Shown one piece after another: positions 9,575-19,415 of a stretch of DNA of 64,000 nucleotides. Made by a program: the position numbers and the translations under genes. Origin of the DNA: JAGQSZ01 sp049647585 (GTDB lineage Bacteria > Actinomycetota > Acidimicrobiia > Acidimicrobiales > Microtrichaceae); contig JBARXY010000049.1 in the NCBI GenBank assembly GCA_049647585.1, positions 62,001-126,000 on the forward strand, written 5' to 3'. The notes under the pieces are model-generated. The model had not been told where the DNA came from and ran no database searches. It was given only the letters and a program-made list of their open reading frames with translations. Each line of letters starts with the position of its first letter. The first letter of the stretch is position 1.

Positions 9575-10384
9575 TCAGAACCAGTCCGGGGCGACGCCGC
9601 CCGGGAACCAGATCTGCTCGACGGCGCTGACCCGGCGGTCAAGGTCCATCGCCTCCCGGAAATACGGGCTCATCTGGCTCGGATAGCACATCCTGGCGAG
9701 CACCTGGGTGGACATCTGCACCGGCAGCGAAACCGGCACCGGGCGGAGGTCCAGTCCGAACGACGCCATGTGACGGTCTCGGTCGTCCTCACTCAGATAG
9801 GCCGAATACGGACGGTCCTCATAGAAGCCGATTGGAGCTCCAGAACGCCTGGCCACGGTCTCGGCAGCACTCGAGAGGATCCTGTGATCGATGTGTCCCC
9901 CCAGACCAGCCGCAACCAGAATCAGCTCGGGTGGCCTGTTGCGGGTCCCGCGTCCCTGGGGGGCACGACGGACCGCGGATATCCAGCGTGCCATCTCGGC
10001 CACCAACGGTTCCGTGGCCAAATCCCGGGAGCTGTCGAGAATCTGTTCGGGACTCATATCGCCTGTGCGCAGTATCACTTCCGGCCAGCTCGCCGCGGTC
10101 CAGCGATAACCGAACGCCAGCGAGGCGGCCGACTCCTCCAACCGCCGCCAGACGCTCACGTAACCTGCCCGTTCTGGTGTCGGATGGACCCAACTGGTCC
10201 AATTGGTTTTCCCGAACGCAACCCTGACCCGCACCGGGTGACGCGACAGCCTGCCGTCCCGCAGGCTCTGCCCCAATGAAAGTGCGACGTCATCAAAGTG
10301 CGGCGAGAGCACGGTCACCAGATGCGAGTCGCGCCTGAAGCGTCGATCTGTTGACCTGGCCTCGTGGTCCCGAATCGATCTCAT
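9575..10384 (-). CDS. PIG-L (LmbE-like) deacetylase family protein
   Basis: 269 residues with the metal-binding motif SPHFDDVALSLG (residues 27-38) and the distal GGHIDHRI histidine pair, both typical of zinc N-acetylglucosaminyl deacetylases. The family includes MshB of mycothiol synthesis and enzymes acting on glycolipids or antibiotic sugars. The motif here is PHFDD rather than the AHPDDE of MshB, so I do not assign MshB. The C-terminal part contains YPSQMSPYFREAMD and an IWFPGG motif, suggesting a carbohydrate substrate. No signal peptide is visible, so it is probably cytoplasmic. Confidence 0.8.
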   Translation of the reverse strand: MRSIRDHEARSTDRRFRRDSHLVTVLSPHFDDVALSLGQSLRDGRLSRHPVRVRVAFGKTNWTSWVHPTPERAGYVSVWRRLEESAASLAFGYRWTAASWPEVILRTGDMSPEQILDSSRDLATEPLVAEMARWISAVRRAPQGRGTRNRPPELILVAAGLGGHIDHRILSSAAETVARRSGAPIGFYEDRPYSAYLSEDDRDRHMASFGLDLRPVPVSLPVQMSTQVLARMCYPSQMSPYFREAMDLDRRVSAVEQIWFPGGVAPDWF

Positions 10385-10387
10385 CTG

Positions 10388-11479
10388 TCAATCACCTGAC
10401 CCATGACGATACTGGTCCGAAGTTGCCGGGACCTCGCCCGTGGGCAGGTCGGTCTCATCCTGAATGTCTCCGACTATCGCTTCGAGGATGTCCTCGAGTG
10501 TCACCAGGCCGACAAGTCGATCACCGTCGAGGACCACCGCGACATGTCGACGGGCCTGGCGCATCCTGGGAAGGAGAACCTCCAACAGTTCATCGGGACG
10601 GGCGCTCAGGGCAACCCGGACGATCCCCGGCGGAAGATATGACCGGCTGACGTCCGAGGTCAGCTGGATCAGGTCCTTGGCGTGGAGGAAACCCTGGACC
10701 TGGTCCGGCGCGTCGCCCATCACCAGAACCCTGGAGTGGCCCGAGTCCAAGAGGAGTCTTTCGGCCTCATCGACCGACGCGGTGTGAGGAATGGTGACCA
10801 GCTCTGAAGCTTCGGTCATGACATCTCGTACACAGACCTGGAGGAATGAGAACGCTCCCACCAGCAGGTCATGCTCGCTTCGGGCCAACTGGCCTCCGGC
10901 ATGGGCCTCTTCGACCATCACGGCCAACTCGGTCGCCGTGTGGGACTGGCTCAACTCATCAATGGGTTCCACCCCAACCGCCCGGGTTCCGAGCCGCGCG
11001 AGGAGGTGCAGAAGATGAACGACCGGGCGGACGACCTTGACGACCACCGCGTGGAACGGCAGCAGGATCCGGGCTGTCCGTTCGGGCGCAGCGAGCGCGA
11101 TCGACTTGGGCATCATCTCCCCCACGACCATGTGGAAGAACGCAACGATCAGGAGCCCGACGACCAGGCCGAGGGCACCCCTCCATGCAGGTGACAGCTG
11201 GGTGTTGCCAAGGAGTGTCTTGAAAGCGCTTCCGACGACCGGTTCGACCAACCAGCCAAGGACTAGCGATACGACCGAGATGCCCAGCTGACTGGCGGCA
11301 AGCTGGAGGTTGATGCTCTGCATCCCGTCGAGCGCAGATCTGGCGCCGAATCGCTGCTCCTCCGCCATCTCCTCGATCCGCCCGCGTCTTGCGGCCATCA
11401 ACGAGAACTCGACGGCCACGAAGAAACCATTGGCCAGAACCAGCAGTATGGCGATGAGCATCAACAGCAGCGGGCTCAC
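10388..11479 (-). CDS. CNNM/DUF21-CBS membrane protein, short form
   Basis: Membrane protein of the CNNM/CorC (HlyC) family linked to Mg2+ and Co2+ transport. It has an N-terminal DUF21 domain with four hydrophobic segments (residues about 1-150) followed by paired CBS domains (about 200-335). At 363 residues it lacks the C-terminal CorC_HlyC domain present in its neighbour. Its start overlaps the neighbour's stop by 4 bases (ATGA), so the two are translationally coupled and may form a heteromer. Confidence 0.88.
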   Translation of the reverse strand: MSPLLLMLIAILLVLANGFFVAVEFSLMAARRGRIEEMAEEQRFGARSALDGMQSINLQLAASQLGISVVSLVLGWLVEPVVGSAFKTLLGNTQLSPAWRGALGLVVGLLIVAFFHMVVGEMMPKSIALAAPERTARILLPFHAVVVKVVRPVVHLLHLLARLGTRAVGVEPIDELSQSHTATELAVMVEEAHAGGQLARSEHDLLVGAFSFLQVCVRDVMTEASELVTIPHTASVDEAERLLLDSGHSRVLVMGDAPDQVQGFLHAKDLIQLTSDVSRSYLPPGIVRVALSARPDELLEVLLPRMRQARRHVAVVLDGDRLVGLVTLEDILEAIVGDIQDETDLPTGEVPATSDQYRHGSGD

Positions 11480-12801
11480 CCGTCACCCACCGGTGTGATC
11501 ACGATGGTGCCAGGGCTAGGTGCTGTGAGCTTTACCGAGTCGACCCGACGCCCCTCCATCCTTGCGACTTCTACATACCAACCGTCGAACTCGAAACTGT
11601 CGCCGACAGACGGGATCTCTCCGAGCTGTTGCACGACGAATCCACCCAGGGTCTCGTAGTCACCCTCGGGCACCGCGAATCCGCAGGCGTCGGACACCTC
11701 GTCGGGATGCAGCAGCCCCGAGACCAGGTGAACTCCACCCCAGCGTCTGACCGTTGGCACGCTCGGCCGATAGTCGTGTTCGTCGTCGATATCACCGACG
11801 ATCTCTTCGATCAGGTCCTCGAGGGTGATGATTCCGGCGGTTCCGCCGTACTCGTCAACGACTAGGGCGAACTGTCCATCGGCCCCCTGCAGTTCGACCA
11901 TCAGGGCCTCTAGCTCCTTGGTCTCTGGGACCACGAGCACCGGACGTAGGAGACCCTGGATGGGATAGCCGTCACGCTCGGGCGGTGGAACACCCAGGAC
12001 GTCCTTGATGTGGACGACTCCCACGATGTCGTCGAGCCCGTCACCATGTACCGGAAAGCGGGAGAGTCCAGATTCCTGGGACAACGAAATTAGGTCCCCG
12101 ACGGTCGCATTCAGGCCGAGGGAGCGCACCGATACCCGCGGAGTCAACGCGTCGGCAGCAGTCTTTTCCCCGAAGCGGAATGTCCGGTCGAGCAGCTGGG
12201 CATTGGAGTGGGTGATGGCTCCGCTCTCCTCGGAGGTCTCGACCAGGCGGCGCAATTCGCGGCGGCTGCGAACCGTCGAGAGCTCCTCGGTGGGTTTGAC
12301 ACCGAACAGCCCGACAAGACCGTCGGCCACCATGTTGGAGAACGAGATCACCGGCTTGAACAGCAGTGAGAAAGCTCGGAACACGGGCGCAGTTGCGATC
12401 GAGATGCTGAGCGGCTTGGCCACCGCAACCGACTTCGGCACCAACTCGCCGACGACCATCTGAGCGATCGTCGTCAGAGCAAGCGACAGAGCCACTGCCA
12501 CCCCGAGCGCACGCCTGTCGCCGACGACCCCGCCGACGACCGACTCCAGTGACTTGGCCACGACGGGCTCTGCCAGGATTCCGAGTGCGAGGCTGCAGAT
12601 CGTGATGCCGATCTGCGCGCCCGACAAGCTGTAGGACAGGCGTCCGATGATCGCTTCCGCCATCCTTGCCCGACGGCTTCCAGCCTCGACCTCTTGGCGC
12701 AGTTGGTTGCGATCGACGGTAACGATCGAGAACTCCGCAGCAACGAAGAACGCGTTCGCAAGCAGCAGGGCCACAACGGCCAGGTACCCAAGGACGATCA
12801 T
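11476..12801 (-). CDS. CNNM/CorC-type hemolysin-family membrane protein, full length
   Basis: 441 residues with DUF21 transmembrane domain (residues 1-175), a CBS pair (about 200-335, including VDEYGGTAGIITLEDLIEEIVG) and a CorC_HlyC domain at the C terminus (from about 350). The family is proposed to export or sense divalent cations, with CBS domains binding adenine nucleotides. It is the upstream member of a two-gene operon. Which ion is handled cannot be read from the sequence. Confidence 0.9.
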   Translation of the reverse strand: MIVLGYLAVVALLLANAFFVAAEFSIVTVDRNQLRQEVEAGSRRARMAEAIIGRLSYSLSGAQIGITICSLALGILAEPVVAKSLESVVGGVVGDRRALGVAVALSLALTTIAQMVVGELVPKSVAVAKPLSISIATAPVFRAFSLLFKPVISFSNMVADGLVGLFGVKPTEELSTVRSRRELRRLVETSEESGAITHSNAQLLDRTFRFGEKTAADALTPRVSVRSLGLNATVGDLISLSQESGLSRFPVHGDGLDDIVGVVHIKDVLGVPPPERDGYPIQGLLRPVLVVPETKELEALMVELQGADGQFALVVDEYGGTAGIITLEDLIEEIVGDIDDEHDYRPSVPTVRRWGGVHLVSGLLHPDEVSDACGFAVPEGDYETLGGFVVQQLGEIPSVGDSFEFDGWYVEVARMEGRRVDSVKLTAPSPGTIVITPVGDG

Positions 12802-12873
12802 GTGCGTTCAGTCACCAGGCTGTGTCCGACACGCCTTCACTGTATCCGCAACGCCGGATACCCTCGCCCGGAC

Positions 12874-13680
12874 ATGGAAAACCGCGACACGACACGAACC
12901 CGGACACTCGACCTTCACAACGTTCGACTCACCCGCGGAGGTCGCGATCTACTGCGAGATGTCACCTGGACGGTCAACTCCGACGAGCGATGGGTGGTGG
13001 TCGGGGCCAACGGCTGCGGCAAGACGTCCCTGATCCGGATCGCCAGCATGTATGAACATCCGAGTAGCGGAACGGTCGAGTTGCTCGGTGAGGTCCTCGG
13101 CAGGACGGATGTCCGAAAGCTCCGCCGCCGGGTGGCCCTGGTAAGTCCCGCGATGGCCGACATGATTCGCCCGCACCTTGAGTCCCGCGATGTTGTGATG
13201 TGTGCGAAGTACGCCGCGCTCGAACCGTGGTGGAACACCTATGACGATGACGACCGCGCCAAGGCAGAGGCCCTGCTGTTCGCCCAGGGTGTCGGATTCG
13301 CTTCGCGACGCCCGTTTTCGAGTCTGTCCTCCGGTGAGCGCCAACGGGTCCTACTCGCAAGAGCTCTCATGTCAGATCCAGAACTGGTTCTGCTGGACGA
13401 ACCCGCCCTGGGATTGGATCTGGGCGGTCGGGAATACCTGGTGGAACGACTAGGTGAGATCGCCGCAAACCCGCTCTCCGCTCCCTCGATACTCGTGACC
13501 CACCATGTCGAGGAGATCCCTGCCACGTACACGCACATTCTTGCGCTGCGCGAGGGTGAGGTGCTCGCCTCGGGTCCGATCGGGAAGACACTCGACGCCG
13601 ACCTGCTCTCGTCGACCTTCGAGCTTCAGTTAACCGTCAACCGTCATGACGATGGCCGCTGGACCGCCCGACGCGCGTGA
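12874..13680 (+). CDS. ABC transporter ATP-binding protein
   Basis: 268-residue soluble ATPase with Walker A GANGCGKTS, Q-loop region VALVSPAM, signature LSSGERQRV, Walker B LVLLDEPALGLD and H-loop VTHHVEE. I place the start at ATG 12874 (MENRDTTRT) because the frame further upstream runs antisense through the preceding CorC gene. It resembles the MolC/YbbA-like iron-type ATPases but no permease is adjacent. Its end overlaps the convergent glgX by 44 bp. Its partner and substrate are unknown. Confidence 0.85.
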   Translation: MENRDTTRTRTLDLHNVRLTRGGRDLLRDVTWTVNSDERWVVVGANGCGKTSLIRIASMYEHPSSGTVELLGEVLGRTDVRKLRRRVALVSPAMADMIRPHLESRDVVMCAKYAALEPWWNTYDDDDRAKAEALLFAQGVGFASRRPFSSLSSGERQRVLLARALMSDPELVLLDEPALGLDLGGREYLVERLGEIAANPLSAPSILVTHHVEEIPATYTHILALREGEVLASGPIGKTLDADLLSSTFELQLTVNRHDDGRWTARRA

Positions 13681-15787
13681 GGACGATGACACTGCGGCCC
13701 TTCAGAGAGACCTCGTCGCCGGAGTGGAACAAACCGACGAGGTCAGATGTGACAGGCGTGGCATTCACTGAAGCGGGAGCAGGCGCAACGGGCGGTTCCG
13801 CTGCGGTCTCCAGTGCCAGAGTCCACTGTTCTCCCCAGCGCTCAGATGGGATCGTCCACTGGACATCCTCGTCGTGAGGGTTGAACGCCAGTAGCAGGGT
13901 CTCACCCGAGATTCGCTCGCCCCTGCTACCGACATCCTCCAGGTCGCCGTTGAGCCAGACGACCATCCGGGAGGTGTCGCCATTCCAGTCGTCGTCGGTC
14001 ATCTCGGTACCGACCGATGTGAACCACGCGACGTCGGGCAGACCGGATCCGTTCACCGTCTCACCCGTCAGGAAGCGTCGCCGGTGCAGCACCGGGTTGG
14101 CCTGTCTGAAGGCAACCATCTGTCGGACGAAATCCAGCATTGGCTGGTCGACACCCTGCCAGTCGAGCCAGGAGATCTCGTTGTCCTGGGCGTAGGCGTT
14201 GTTGTTGCCCTGCTGGGTCCTTCCCATTTCGTCTCCGGCGACGATCATGGGAACACCTTGTGACAACAACAATGTCGCCATGAAGTTGCGTCGCTGCCGT
14301 GCCCTCATGGCCAGAACCTGCGGATCGTCGCTCTGCCCTTCGACCCCGCAGTTCCATGACCGGTTGTCATCGGTACCGTCTCGGTTGTCCTCGCCGTTGG
14401 CAAGGTTCCGTTTCTGCTCGTAGGACACCAGGTCACTCAGCGTGAACCCGTCGTGGGCGGTGACGAAATTGATGCTCGCGTGGGGTCGACGTCCCTCGTC
14501 CTCGTACAGGTCGGACGAGCCGGTGAGCCTGGCCGCGAACTCACCCAGCGAGGTCGGCGCCGATCGCCACACATCGCGCACGCAGTCCCGATAGCGACCG
14601 TTCCATTCCGACCACTGGGGTGGAAAGTTCCCCACTTGGTAGCCGCCCTCGCCGACGTCCCACGGCTCGGCGATCAGCTTGACCTGGTTGACCACTGGGT
14701 CCTGTTGGATCAGATCGAAGAACGCCGATAGCCGATCGACATCGTGGAGTTCGCGGGCGAGCGCCGCGGCAAGATCGAAGCGGAACCCGTCGACGTGCAT
14801 CTCCTCGATCCAATACCGCAGGCTGTCCATGATCAGCTGGAGAACGTGCGGGTGGCGCATGTTCAGGCTGTTGCCCGTGCCGGTGTAGTCGACGTAGCGG
14901 CTCGGGTCCTGCGGGTCGAGCCTGTAGTACGCACGGTTGTCCAGCCCCTTGAAGCTCAGGATCGGTCCGTTGGCCCCCGCTTCGGCCGTGTGGTTGTAGA
15001 CCACGTCGAGAATCACCTCGATGCCGGCCTCATGGAGGGTCTTCACCATGACCTTGAACTCGCTGACCTGGGATCCGGGCTCGCGTCCCACGGCGAAGCC
15101 CTCATGGGGCGCGAAGAAGCCGATCGAGTTGTAACCCCAGTAGTTGCTCAGCCCTGCCTCGACCAAGCGGCGGTCGTGGACGAAGTGATGCACCGGCATC
15201 AACTCGATCGCGGTGATCCCGAGCGTCTTCAGATGTTCGATCACCGGCGGGGCACACACCCCCAGGTACGTTCCCCGGTGTTCTTCAGGTACTCCGGGGT
15301 GCAGTTTCGTCAGGCCCTTTACGTGGGCCTCGTAGAGCACCGTGCGATTCCACGGGGTCCTGGGACGATTGTCGGTTCCCCAGTCGAACCACGGGTTGAC
15401 GACAATCGACTTGGGAACGAAGGGAGCCGAGTCCACATCTCGCTGATCCGGACTGTCTACCGAGTCGTCCCATATGACATTTCCAGCGATCGCCTTGGCA
15501 TAAGGGTCGCCCAGAAGCTTGGAGTGGAAGGTGAGATCGCCGGCCTCGGGTCGTGTCGATGAGGCACGAAACCCGTATGCCGCGCCCGGGCCGACATCCG
15601 GCAGATAGCCGTGCCACACCGAGCCCACACACTCGGGCAGGGGAACCGAGGTCTCGACACCGTCAGCATCGAAGAGACACAGCTCCACCATTTCCGCAGC
15701 GTCGGAGAATACCGAGAAGTTCGTGCCCGAACCGTCCCAGGAAGCACCCAACGGGTAGGGCTTACCGGGCCAGATACGCCGTGTCAC
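13637..15787 (-). CDS. glgX: Glycogen debranching protein GlgX
   Basis: 716-residue GH13 enzyme that hydrolyses alpha-1,6 branches of phosphorylase-trimmed glycogen. It carries an N-terminal CBM48 domain, then the barrel with VYNHTAEAG, nucleophile Asp in DGFRFDLA, acid Glu in KLIAEPWDVG and the third acid in VTAHDGFTLSD. The GTG start at 15787 (VTRRIWPGKPYPLG) overlaps the SRPBCC gene stop by 4 bases (GTGA); the open frame upstream has no homology. Together with glgB at 38-40 kb it indicates glycogen turnover. Confidence 0.94.
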   Translation of the reverse strand: MTRRIWPGKPYPLGASWDGSGTNFSVFSDAAEMVELCLFDADGVETSVPLPECVGSVWHGYLPDVGPGAAYGFRASSTRPEAGDLTFHSKLLGDPYAKAIAGNVIWDDSVDSPDQRDVDSAPFVPKSIVVNPWFDWGTDNRPRTPWNRTVLYEAHVKGLTKLHPGVPEEHRGTYLGVCAPPVIEHLKTLGITAIELMPVHHFVHDRRLVEAGLSNYWGYNSIGFFAPHEGFAVGREPGSQVSEFKVMVKTLHEAGIEVILDVVYNHTAEAGANGPILSFKGLDNRAYYRLDPQDPSRYVDYTGTGNSLNMRHPHVLQLIMDSLRYWIEEMHVDGFRFDLAAALARELHDVDRLSAFFDLIQQDPVVNQVKLIAEPWDVGEGGYQVGNFPPQWSEWNGRYRDCVRDVWRSAPTSLGEFAARLTGSSDLYEDEGRRPHASINFVTAHDGFTLSDLVSYEQKRNLANGEDNRDGTDDNRSWNCGVEGQSDDPQVLAMRARQRRNFMATLLLSQGVPMIVAGDEMGRTQQGNNNAYAQDNEISWLDWQGVDQPMLDFVRQMVAFRQANPVLHRRRFLTGETVNGSGLPDVAWFTSVGTEMTDDDWNGDTSRMVVWLNGDLEDVGSRGERISGETLLLAFNPHDEDVQWTIPSERWGEQWTLALETAAEPPVAPAPASVNATPVTSDLVGLFHSGDEVSLKGRSVIVLTRVGRSSGHRHDG

Positions 15788-16233
15788 GATTCCTGCGCCA
15801 GCAGTTCGAGAAGCCGACCCCGGGAGCGGCCGATCTCGTCGCTCAGCAGTCGGTCGAGCAACGGTATCCACATCGAGCCGCCGTAGTGCAGCGACATTTC
15901 GAGCGTCACAGAATCGGAACTGTCCGTAAGCACGACGGCCTGGAGCACCCAATCGCTGTGGCTGCGACCATCAATCTCGGCGCGCTCGAACCTGACCAGG
16001 TTGGGCTCCTCGGCAACAGCTCTGGTCATCCTCAGGCGTTTGGAACGGCGCAGAGGACCCAGCTGGCCACGCAGATCGACGATCCAGGCGGGACCCGGAT
16101 CAGTAGCCACGCTCTCGGTAGGTACTGCTCTGGCAACGATGTCCAACCACTGCGAGTAGCGACCCAGATCGCTCACGACCTGGTACATGGCGTGGGGTGT
16201 CACGTTGGCGACGAGCGCCGCGTTCACATCCAT
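15784..16233 (-). CDS. SRPBCC (START-like) family protein
   Basis: About 149 residues with the polyketide-cyclase/dehydrase pattern: NVTPHAMYQVVSDLGRYSQW at the start, a central beta-rich region and a C-terminal long helix (LLDRLLSDEIGRSRGRLLELL). Such helix-grip proteins bind hydrophobic ligands in a cavity. I prefer the ATG at 16233; a GTG start at 16290 would add 19 residues of low similarity. Coupled to glgX by a 4-base overlap. Ligand unknown. Confidence 0.72.
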   Translation of the reverse strand: MDVNAALVANVTPHAMYQVVSDLGRYSQWLDIVARAVPTESVATDPGPAWIVDLRGQLGPLRRSKRLRMTRAVAEEPNLVRFERAEIDGRSHSDWVLQAVVLTDSSDSVTLEMSLHYGGSMWIPLLDRLLSDEIGRSRGRLLELLAQES

Positions 16234-16316
16234 CTGGGCACGCCGGCGCTCAAGACCATCGGTCCATTCTTCCGCGGAACCCGGCGCCACAGCGACACCT
16301 GGGGGAAGAGCGAGAC

Positions 16317-17657
16317 CTATCCACCAGGTAAAGCCGGGACAGCAGGCACCGGAACGGTTGCCCGGACCATCGGCCGGTTGCCGTACGCGGCCTTGAGCAG
16401 CGGGTATCCGTTGACGACGTCACCACCGTCGGGGTGAACCTCGAAATGGAGGTGTGGCGAGGTGCCCTTCGCGTTGCCGGTATCGCCGACAAAACCGACA
16501 ACCTGCCCGGCGGTCACCACATCTCCTTCGGCAATTCCCGGAGCGAACGCCGAAAGGTGTGCGTAGTAGTACGAAGTGCCCGAGTCGCCCTTGACCCAGA
16601 GCTTGTTGCCGCCCAGAACTGCAGTACCTAGGCGATCGATCACCCCGTTCTCGGACGCCAGAACCGGTGCGCCGAGCGGGGCAAAGATGTCGGTGCCCTG
16701 ATGCCAGTGCTGGTAGCTCGTTCCCGTCATTCGCGGAAAGCCCCAGCTGTCGATGAACTCGACCTCGGCAGCGACGGGAAACACGAAACCTTCGATGTAC
16801 GCGTGGGCACCCGCCTCGTACGCGGCCAGCTGTTGGGTTGCGTCGATGACCGCCTTGAAGGCCCGCTCCAATTCGGCGCGGATCTCGGTCTGTTTCGACT
16901 TCTCGATCCCCAGCGCCTCGGCGAGTCGGCCCTCGTCACTACTTAGCGACTTGCGCAGCTTGTCGTACTCGCGAGCCAGCCTGTTCTGGCTGTCCAGCAC
17001 GACGCCCATGTACTCACGGGCAACACCGATGTCGGATGCGTCCTGTAGGTCGACGAGTGACAGCTTCGGGTTGCTGCGGCCGCGGACATAGGCGTCGACG
17101 GCCTGGTCACGCAGTCTCTTGCGGGCCACGGCGGCCTTCTCGACCGCGCTCCGACGTGACGACTTCAGCGCCGAGACCTGCGCCTCCATCCCGGCGACAC
17201 TGGTCTTGAGCGTTTCCGACTGGACCTGCGCAGCCTGGAGCGCCTGCTGCGCGGCGGCCAGCACCTCTTTCGACTCCGCAACCCGTTCCGGGAGAATCCC
17301 CACCGACCTGGGGTCGAAGCTCAGTTGGGCCACGGGTATGTCAAGCGCATCGTCCTCACCCGGATCCACCAGGAACGGCAGACGCGGGTCACCCTGCAAC
17401 TCCGGCGGAACCGGCGGGACATAGACCGTCGTGGTCGTCGAGCCCGGCAACACGGTCGTTGAGGGCGTCGTCGTAACCGGAGCGGTTGGACCGGGATTCG
17501 AATCCCCGGGGACCGTCGTCGTGGTGGACACCGTCGTCGTCGTCGTGTCCGACGGATCAGGGGTGGTGCCCGGGTCCACCTGCGCCCCGGCCATCGAGGT
17601 CAACAGAACCGAGCTGACAGCAACGAGAAGCGCCGCAGTTGATCTCTTGGCGATCAT
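16317..17657 (-). CDS. Secreted M23-family metallopeptidase with coiled coil
   Basis: 446 residues from ATG 17657. A signal peptide (MIAKRSTAALLVAVSS..., cleavage after MAGA) is followed by a Thr/Pro-rich low-complexity linker (TTTTTVSTTTTVP and similar, residues about 35-85). A long coiled coil (about 130-280) precedes the LytM/M23 domain. Zinc ligands are seen in HQGTDIFAPLG and SPHLHFEVHP. It resembles EnvC/NlpD-like murein hydrolases or their regulators and would act on peptidoglycan outside the membrane. The catalytic motifs look intact, so it may be an active endopeptidase. Confidence 0.9.
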   Translation of the reverse strand: MIAKRSTAALLVAVSSVLLTSMAGAQVDPGTTPDPSDTTTTTVSTTTTVPGDSNPGPTAPVTTTPSTTVLPGSTTTTVYVPPVPPELQGDPRLPFLVDPGEDDALDIPVAQLSFDPRSVGILPERVAESKEVLAAAQQALQAAQVQSETLKTSVAGMEAQVSALKSSRRSAVEKAAVARKRLRDQAVDAYVRGRSNPKLSLVDLQDASDIGVAREYMGVVLDSQNRLAREYDKLRKSLSSDEGRLAEALGIEKSKQTEIRAELERAFKAVIDATQQLAAYEAGAHAYIEGFVFPVAAEVEFIDSWGFPRMTGTSYQHWHQGTDIFAPLGAPVLASENGVIDRLGTAVLGGNKLWVKGDSGTSYYYAHLSAFAPGIAEGDVVTAGQVVGFVGDTGNAKGTSPHLHFEVHPDGGDVVNGYPLLKAAYGNRPMVRATVPVPAVPALPGG

Positions 17658-17777
17658 GCTCAGGGAATCCAAATCCAATCGATAGGACGGGCGGCGAGCC
17701 GACCGAAAGTCGGCTCCACTACAGAACCGCAAGACCTAGAAGGGTACAAGCGGAATTTTCAGTTACACAGTCGACAC

Positions 17778-19415
17778 TCAGAATGTCATCGACATTCCGT
17801 CGTCACCCGAACCCACACCATCCGCAAGACTCAGCGCCACCCCACACGCGATGACCATGATCACCGACAGAGCCATCGCCTGCCCGAAGCCCGCTTCGCC
17901 CGGCCGGGACATGAGCCGCTCGATCAGGACAGGCATCGTCGCCCGGTCTGAACGTGCCAGAAATACCGTGGCGCCGAACTCACCCAGACATGAAACGAAC
18001 CCCAGTCCCGCTGCGGCCACCGCTGCAAGCTTCACCAAAGGCAGTTCGACCCGCCAGAAGGTGGCCACGGACCTCGATCCGAGCATCGCTGCCGCGTCGG
18101 TCATCGATTGCGGGATTGCCCGGGTTGCCGGCAGGAGCACCCGCACCACGAGCGGTAGCGAGACCAGCACCTGCGCCAATGGGACGACGAAGATCGACTG
18201 TCTCAGATCGACCGGGGGACGTCCGAAGGCCAGCAGGAATCCCAGGCCGATCGTCGTGGCAGAGACCCCGAGAGGCACCAGCAGGACCTTTTCGGAAAAG
18301 CCGCCGGGGCTACGGGCCATGAACCTGGTAGCAGGTACAGCGATCAACAGGACCACGACCGTCGCCATCGACGCGCTGATCAGCGAATTGAGAACGGCCG
18401 ACGATGCGCTGACCTGCAGCCCCGTGCCTGCGAGTACCGAGCCCAGGTTCCGCCAGTGGCCAAATCCGTAGCTGTCCCCCACTCGCAGCGAACGCTCCAG
18501 CAGGGCCAGCAAAGGGACTCCGGACACGAGCGTCACGACAACCCCTGTCACCCCGACGAGGATCTTGGCAGCCGACGACCCGGGCCTCCTGAAACCTCGT
18601 CTGCCGCTAACCCGTGCGTTCCGGTACCCGTGTCGAGCAATGCGCGAGTGCACCCAGACCGTCGAAAGCACCGCTACGAACTGCAGCATCGCCAGCACTC
18701 CCGCGCCGCTCAGGTCGAACTGGCGGGTCGCCCTGGTCCAGATCTCGACCTCCATGGTTGTCACCGACCCACCCCCCAGAATGACGATCACCCCGAAACT
18801 CGTGAGGCTGTATAGAAAGACCACTACCCCTGACGAGGCGATGGCGGGAAGCACTGCAGGCAGCACGACCCTCCCATAGGCACCGATAGGCGATTCGCCC
18901 AACATCCGAGCAGCCGACTCCATGTCGGGATCGAGGCCGGTGATGGCTGCACCGACGGTGCGTGTGACCACAGCAAGGTTGAACGAAGTATGGGCGACGA
19001 TGATCAGCCACCAGGTGCCCCTGGCGTCGAAGAGTCCCTGTGGACCGAAGATCGAACCGAACGCCGCGCCGACAACAACGGACGGCAACACGAACGGGAC
19101 CGTCAGAACTGTCATGAGAGCCGCTCGGCCGCGGAATCGGTAGCGGCCCAACACCGACGCGACGAGGACACCCACGATGACTGTCACCGCGGCCGAAGCA
19201 GCGGCCTGGGCGATGGTCACCATCAGAAGTCGCCACGTTCTGCCCTGACCCAGGATTCGGGTGACTGCGCCCAGGCCCCATTGGCCATCTGGTCGAAGTG
19301 CCCAAACGGCTACAGCGGTCACCGGAATCAGAACCAGGCACAGGACCACCATCACCACAGCCGGGCCGATCCAGCCGGAGCGACGCAGACGCCGAAGTCC
19401 GGGACGGGTCGCCAT
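17778..19415 (-). CDS. thiP: ABC transporter permease, ThiP-like two-domain fusion
   Basis: 545 residues holding two fused permease modules, each with an EAA-type loop: AARMLGESPIGAYGRVVLP in the first half and AAMLGSRSVATFWRVELPL in the second. About 12 hydrophobic segments are visible. The ATG at 19415 shares its A with the thiB stop (TGATG). Fused permeases of this kind occur in thiamine (ThiP) and iron (SfuB) importers; the TPP riboswitch and the thiN gene in the same operon favour thiamine. No ThiQ ATPase gene follows. Confidence 0.82.
   Translation of the reverse strand: MATRPGLRRLRRSGWIGPAVVMVVLCLVLIPVTAVAVWALRPDGQWGLGAVTRILGQGRTWRLLMVTIAQAAASAAVTVIVGVLVASVLGRYRFRGRAALMTVLTVPFVLPSVVVGAAFGSIFGPQGLFDARGTWWLIIVAHTSFNLAVVTRTVGAAITGLDPDMESAARMLGESPIGAYGRVVLPAVLPAIASSGVVVFLYSLTSFGVIVILGGGSVTTMEVEIWTRATRQFDLSGAGVLAMLQFVAVLSTVWVHSRIARHGYRNARVSGRRGFRRPGSSAAKILVGVTGVVVTLVSGVPLLALLERSLRVGDSYGFGHWRNLGSVLAGTGLQVSASSAVLNSLISASMATVVVLLIAVPATRFMARSPGGFSEKVLLVPLGVSATTIGLGFLLAFGRPPVDLRQSIFVVPLAQVLVSLPLVVRVLLPATRAIPQSMTDAAAMLGSRSVATFWRVELPLVKLAAVAAAGLGFVSCLGEFGATVFLARSDRATMPVLIERLMSRPGEAGFGQAMALSVIMVIACGVALSLADGVGSGDDGMSMTF

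Noticed and set aside
9575..10384. MshB, the mycothiol deacetylase
   Set aside because: Belongs to the PIG-L fold but lacks the AHPDDE form of the MshB motif, so proximity to mshC alone is not enough.
12694..12873. 60-residue N-terminal extension of the ABC ATPase
   Set aside because: This part lies antisense to the CorC gene and has no similarity to ABC proteins; the ATG at 12874 is the natural start.
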